Below are positions 62,101-64,000 of a stretch of DNA of 64,000 bases, piece after piece. A model generated the notes under the pieces. It was not told the DNA's origin, did not search any database, and worked only from the letters and a program-made list of their open reading frames with translations. Source of the stretch: Christiangramia aestuarii (GTDB taxonomy: Bacteria; Bacteroidota; Bacteroidia; Flavobacteriales; Flavobacteriaceae); the NCBI RefSeq assembly GCF_009735585.1, contig NZ_VJVW01000003.1, forward strand, positions 496,001 through 560,000, in the 5' to 3' direction. How positions within the stretch are numbered: position 1 is the first letter of the stretch; every line of letters begins with the position of its first letter. The position numbers and the translations under genes are program-made.

Positions 62101-64000
62101 GTGATACAGATACCGCCACAGTAAATATTACCGTAAACTCGGTAAACGATCTGCCCGTTGCAGTAAATGATAATCTTGCCGTAGACGAGGATTCCCAGAG
62201 CGGTCCTGCTAATCAGGTAACAGTTTCAGCCAATGACTACATTGGTGGCGACGGTGGTGATGGCGATGACTATGCTCTGGCCACTCCCCCTTCCTTTGGT
62301 TCAGTGACCGAAATTAGCGACGGGGTATTTGAATATATTCCAAACCCTGATTATAACGGCCCTGACTCATTCACCTATACCATTACAGATGTAGATGGAG
62401 ACAGTGATACCGCTACCGTATCTGTCACCGTGAATTCGGTAAATGATACCCCGACTGCCGAGGACGACAGCCTGGTGGTGGAAGAAGATTCTCAAAGCGG
62501 ACCTGATAACCGTATTACCGTTTCCGCCAATGATTTGTTGCGCGGTGATGGTGGTGATGGAGACGATTATGCACTGGCCAGCCCACCTTCAAATGGAACT
62601 GTGACCGAAATCGTAGACGGTGTATTTGAATATATACCAGATCCGAATTTCAATGGTTCAGATTCCTTTACCTATACCATAACCGATGCCGACGGAGATT
62701 CAGTGACCGCTACCGTTAACGTTACAGTAACCCCGATAAATGATTTGCCGGTAGCCGTAGATGATATCGCATCTACAGATGAGGATGTAGCTGTAGTGAT
62801 CCTTGTGCTGGACAACGATTCAGATATCGACGGGGATGATCTCACCATAACCGGAACCAGTAATCCTGCTAACGGAACTACCAGCATCAATGCTGATGGA
62901 ACCATTACCTATACTCCAGATCAGGATTATAACGGCCAGGACAGTTTCACTTATACCATTTCAGACGGGAACGGTGGCACAGACACCGCAACCGTTCAGG
63001 TTTTCATAGGTATCGTGAACGATCCACCTGTAGCTGATAATGATGCTGTGACCACACCCGAGGACACTGCCATTGATATTGATGTAACGGCTAATGACAC
63101 AGATACAGATGGTGATGAGCTGGAAGTTTTTTCAGTGAGCGATCCTGAAAATGGAACTGTAGTGATCAATGCCGACAATACTATAAAATATACTCCAGAC
63201 CAGGATTTTAACGGGCAAGATAGTTTTACCTACACCATATCAGACGGAAATGGTGGTACAGATACTGCTACGGTGACGGTTACAGTTACCCCTGTTAATG
63301 ACGATCCTGTAGCTGTTAATGATCCTGCCAGTACTCCTGAAGATCAGTCAGTAAAGATAAATGTGCTTGCTAACGATTCAGATGTAGATGGAGATGAACT
63401 AAGCATTACCAGTGTTACTGATCCCACAAATGGAACAGCCACTATTAATCCAGACGGAACTATCACTTATACACCAGATCCAGATTATAATGGAGAAGAT
63501 AGCTTTACCTACACCATTTCTGATGGTAATGGAGGAACAGCTACAGCTACGGTTACCGTAAATGTAACCCCTGTGGATGATGCACCAGTTGCCGAAAATG
63601 ATAGCCTGGAAGTAGATGAAGATTCTACCGCTGGAATAGATAATCAGATAGATGTATCCCAGAATGACTATATAGGAGGTGACGGTGGTGATGATGATAA
63701 TTTCTCCATCAAGACCCAACCTGAACATGGGACGCTTACTGAAATTAGCGATGGCATCTTCGAATATATCCCAGACCCGGATTATTTTGGCGATGATTCA
63801 TTTACTTATACCATAACCGATATAGATGGTGATACAGATTCTGCGACAGTTTCCATAACCGTGACCTCGGTAAATGATGTACCTGTAGCGATGGATGATA
63901 ACTTAAGTGTTGAGGAGGATTCAGGTGCAGGAATGGCCAACCAGGTAGATGTTTCAGTGAATGATGAAATTGGCGGCGATGGCGGCGATGGTGATGATTA
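59181..64000 (+). CDS. Giant secreted tandem-repeat adhesin-like protein (cut by the window end)
   Basis: The frame is open for 1606 codons from the ATG at 59181 to the window end, with no stop. The start gives a long signal region with a hydrophobic core at about residues 26-40, ending near VAQQQDQ. Residues about 50-330 form a unique domain with GGLKYTDDPTDWRSKQAG near residue 130. Two Cys-containing Ig-like segments follow (about 340-500), then 12 tandem Ig/cadherin-like repeats from residue 502, rich in Asp, Gly and Thr, each ending SFTYTIxDxDGDxxTATV. Such repeats bind calcium and form rods in bacterial surface proteins. In this phylum, export by the type IX system is likely, but the C-terminal signal is outside the window. 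Confidence 0.9.
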   Translation, partial: MIWKITIHSLLGEIKSIPIQQNIRKSLLLLGLLLCTIIGTADLVAQQQDQYIPILDPPGQFEIDGNLTAKDISNGIDWAPEWNGTTYLTGTNNYIFNPVDGTARDPNTSFFTKDPLESSTDDIFVGGLKYTDDPTDWRSKQAGASPGKGDMSTAFYHISRDGNGDQWLFVGSDRLKNNGTSYIDFEFFQGEVFHNPATNEFTTTNPNGKGRSEGDFLISVKYGNGGSDATVQFFIWRNNQFVEYTIASNAVAKGNTTLVRRPFTGSNASVYDAYLFVEAGLNMTSIFNGISEEFCDEIELESLLVKTKTSTSDNAQLIDFIGPVPIDITFGAAIISYDPNPVCENYGQFYEPTIEGVQNGSFSATPGGLAINSTTGVIDIAASAPGIYTITYTYDSYGCNDLISEYEVIIQSQPENPSTNVGYNAGDFTQCFTGQSLDANNAIEPVAGVSTVWYTSETGDTTTTSPTLSSPGTISYWAQAVSVDGGCVSEGRTEIVLQLKAKPEANNDSATTNEDEAVNIDVLANDTDLENDPITITSVSEPGHGKAEITANNQILYTPDANYFGTDTFTYTIDDGNCGSDTATVDITINSVNDLPSAMDDDLTVEEDSGAGLANQVDVSLNDNIGGDGGDADNFAITSQPDNGSVSEVSDGIFQYIPDANYNGTDSFTYTITDVNGDSATATVNITINSVNDVPVANDDNLIVAEDSSAGLSNQVNVAANDDIGGDGGDSDNYSIASLPSNGSITEISDGVFEYVPDPDYYGPDSFSYTITDVDGDTDTATVSITVNPVNDLPVAVNDELSVEEDSGAGAANQVNVAANDDIGGDGGDADNFAIATQPLYGSITEISDGIFEYIPDPDYNGPDSFTYTITDVDGDTDTATVSITVNSVNDLPNAEDDSLTVEEDSGAGVQNQVIVSANDDVGGDGGDGDDYAVATPPSNGSLTEISDGVFQYIPDPDFNGTDSFTYTITDVDGDTDTATVNITVNSVNDLPVAVNDNLAVDEDSQSGPANQVTVSANDYIGGDGGDGDDYALATPPSFGSVTEISDGVFEYIPNPDYNGPDSFTYTITDVDGDSDTATVSVTVNSVNDTPTAEDDSLVVEEDSQSGPDNRITVSANDLLRGDGGDGDDYALASPPSNGTVTEIVDGVFEYIPDPNFNGSDSFTYTITDADGDSVTATVNVTVTPINDLPVAVDDIASTDEDVAVVILVLDNDSDIDGDDLTITGTSNPANGTTSINADGTITYTPDQDYNGQDSFTYTISDGNGGTDTATVQVFIGIVNDPPVADNDAVTTPEDTAIDIDVTANDTDTDGDELEVFSVSDPENGTVVINADNTIKYTPDQDFNGQDSFTYTISDGNGGTDTATVTVTVTPVNDDPVAVNDPASTPEDQSVKINVLANDSDVDGDELSITSVTDPTNGTATINPDGTITYTPDPDYNGEDSFTYTISDGNGGTATATVTVNVTPVDDAPVAENDSLEVDEDSTAGIDNQIDVSQNDYIGGDGGDDDNFSIKTQPEHGTLTEISDGIFEYIPDPDYFGDDSFTYTITDIDGDTDSATVSITVTSVNDVPVAMDDNLSVEEDSGAGMANQVDVSVNDEIGGDGGDGDD
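60684..64000 (+). repeat. In-register tandem protein repeats of two lengths (93 and 99 codons)
   Basis: Repeat units start at 60684 (279 bases), 60963, 61260, 61557, 61854, 62151 and 62448 (six of 297 bases), 62745, 63024 and 63303 (three of 279), 63582 (297), and 63879 (cut by the window end). The 99-residue type carries an added IGGDGGDxDD/N loop in place of a shorter DxDGD segment of the 93-residue type. Boundaries fall at the conserved VND. Neighbouring 99-residue units are very similar also in DNA, notably the segments before 61854 and 62151, indicating recent duplication. Confidence 0.93.

Noticed and set aside
60684-64000. Regular repeats considered as a CRISPR array or satellite DNA
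   Set aside because: The period is 279 or 297 bases with no spacers, always in the reading frame, and encodes Ig-like domains.

Overview
The window is a stretch of Bacteroidetes chromosome, almost certainly from a marine Flavobacteriaceae close to Gramella/Christiangramia. This is inferred from gene content and style, not from a database search. The evidence is: YfhO, DUF4834, DUF2911, DUF3822 and DUF2520 proteins of Bacteroidetes type; a ResB-CcsA fusion; a TonB-dependent receptor with a carboxypeptidase-like N-terminal domain; a DnaX without zinc cysteines; start codons with little Shine-Dalgarno sequence; and repeated TAnnTTTG -7 promoter boxes typical of the phylum. Base composition and codon use look even throughout. 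I see no insertion sequence, prophage, CRISPR array, tRNA or rRNA. The one RNA gene I find is rnpB (minus strand, about 51434-51743).

Layout. 1-8 kb: a secreted Arg/Ser-rich protein, then a minus-strand envelope-polysaccharide run (DUF4834, YfhO, GT4 glycosyltransferase, flippase) and a divergent outer-membrane protein. 8-15 kb: a likely sulfonolipid (capnine-type) pair, cysteate synthase-like and fatty-acyl transferase-like, each with its own transcription signals; oligopeptidase B; YbaB; a peroxiredoxin-like protein; threonine aldolase. 15-21 kb: the three-gene set of circularly permuted ATP-grasp, alpha-E and transglutaminase, convergent with a large zinc metalloprotease. 20.8-28 kb: prfB with its programmed +1 frameshift, an ArsC-like protein, a Spy/CpxP-like small protein, a TonB-linked receptor, small membrane and lipoproteins, and fumC. 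28-43 kb: a serine hydrolase, ResB-CcsA cytochrome c maturation, a tight plus-strand run (DUF2520, kdsC, UbiA prenyltransferase, maf, lipoprotein, MscS-like), then PIG-L deacetylase, a 35-residue membrane protein, a sodium:solute symporter and a Gfo/Idh/MocA oxidoreductase. 43-51 kb: SRPBCC-SDR-photolyase operon, kdsB, a RecD-like helicase, and a hypothetical/DUF3822/rsmD/hypothetical/GH16 run. 51-58.6 kb: rnpB, dnaX-miaE, and a minus-strand pdxH-sixA-ppk1-ppx run for phosphate and polyphosphate metabolism. 59.2 kb to the end: the first 1606 codons of a giant secreted, tandem-repeat, adhesin-like protein that runs off the window.

Most genes are housekeeping or envelope functions. The less ordinary parts are the giant repeat protein with two interleaved repeat classes, the SDR that lacks its catalytic tyrosine inside the photolyase operon, the 35-residue protein coupled to the symporter, the antisense overlap of the GH16 gene with rnpB, the sulfonolipid pair, and the retained AGGAGG frameshift stimulator in a lineage that otherwise hardly uses Shine-Dalgarno pairing.
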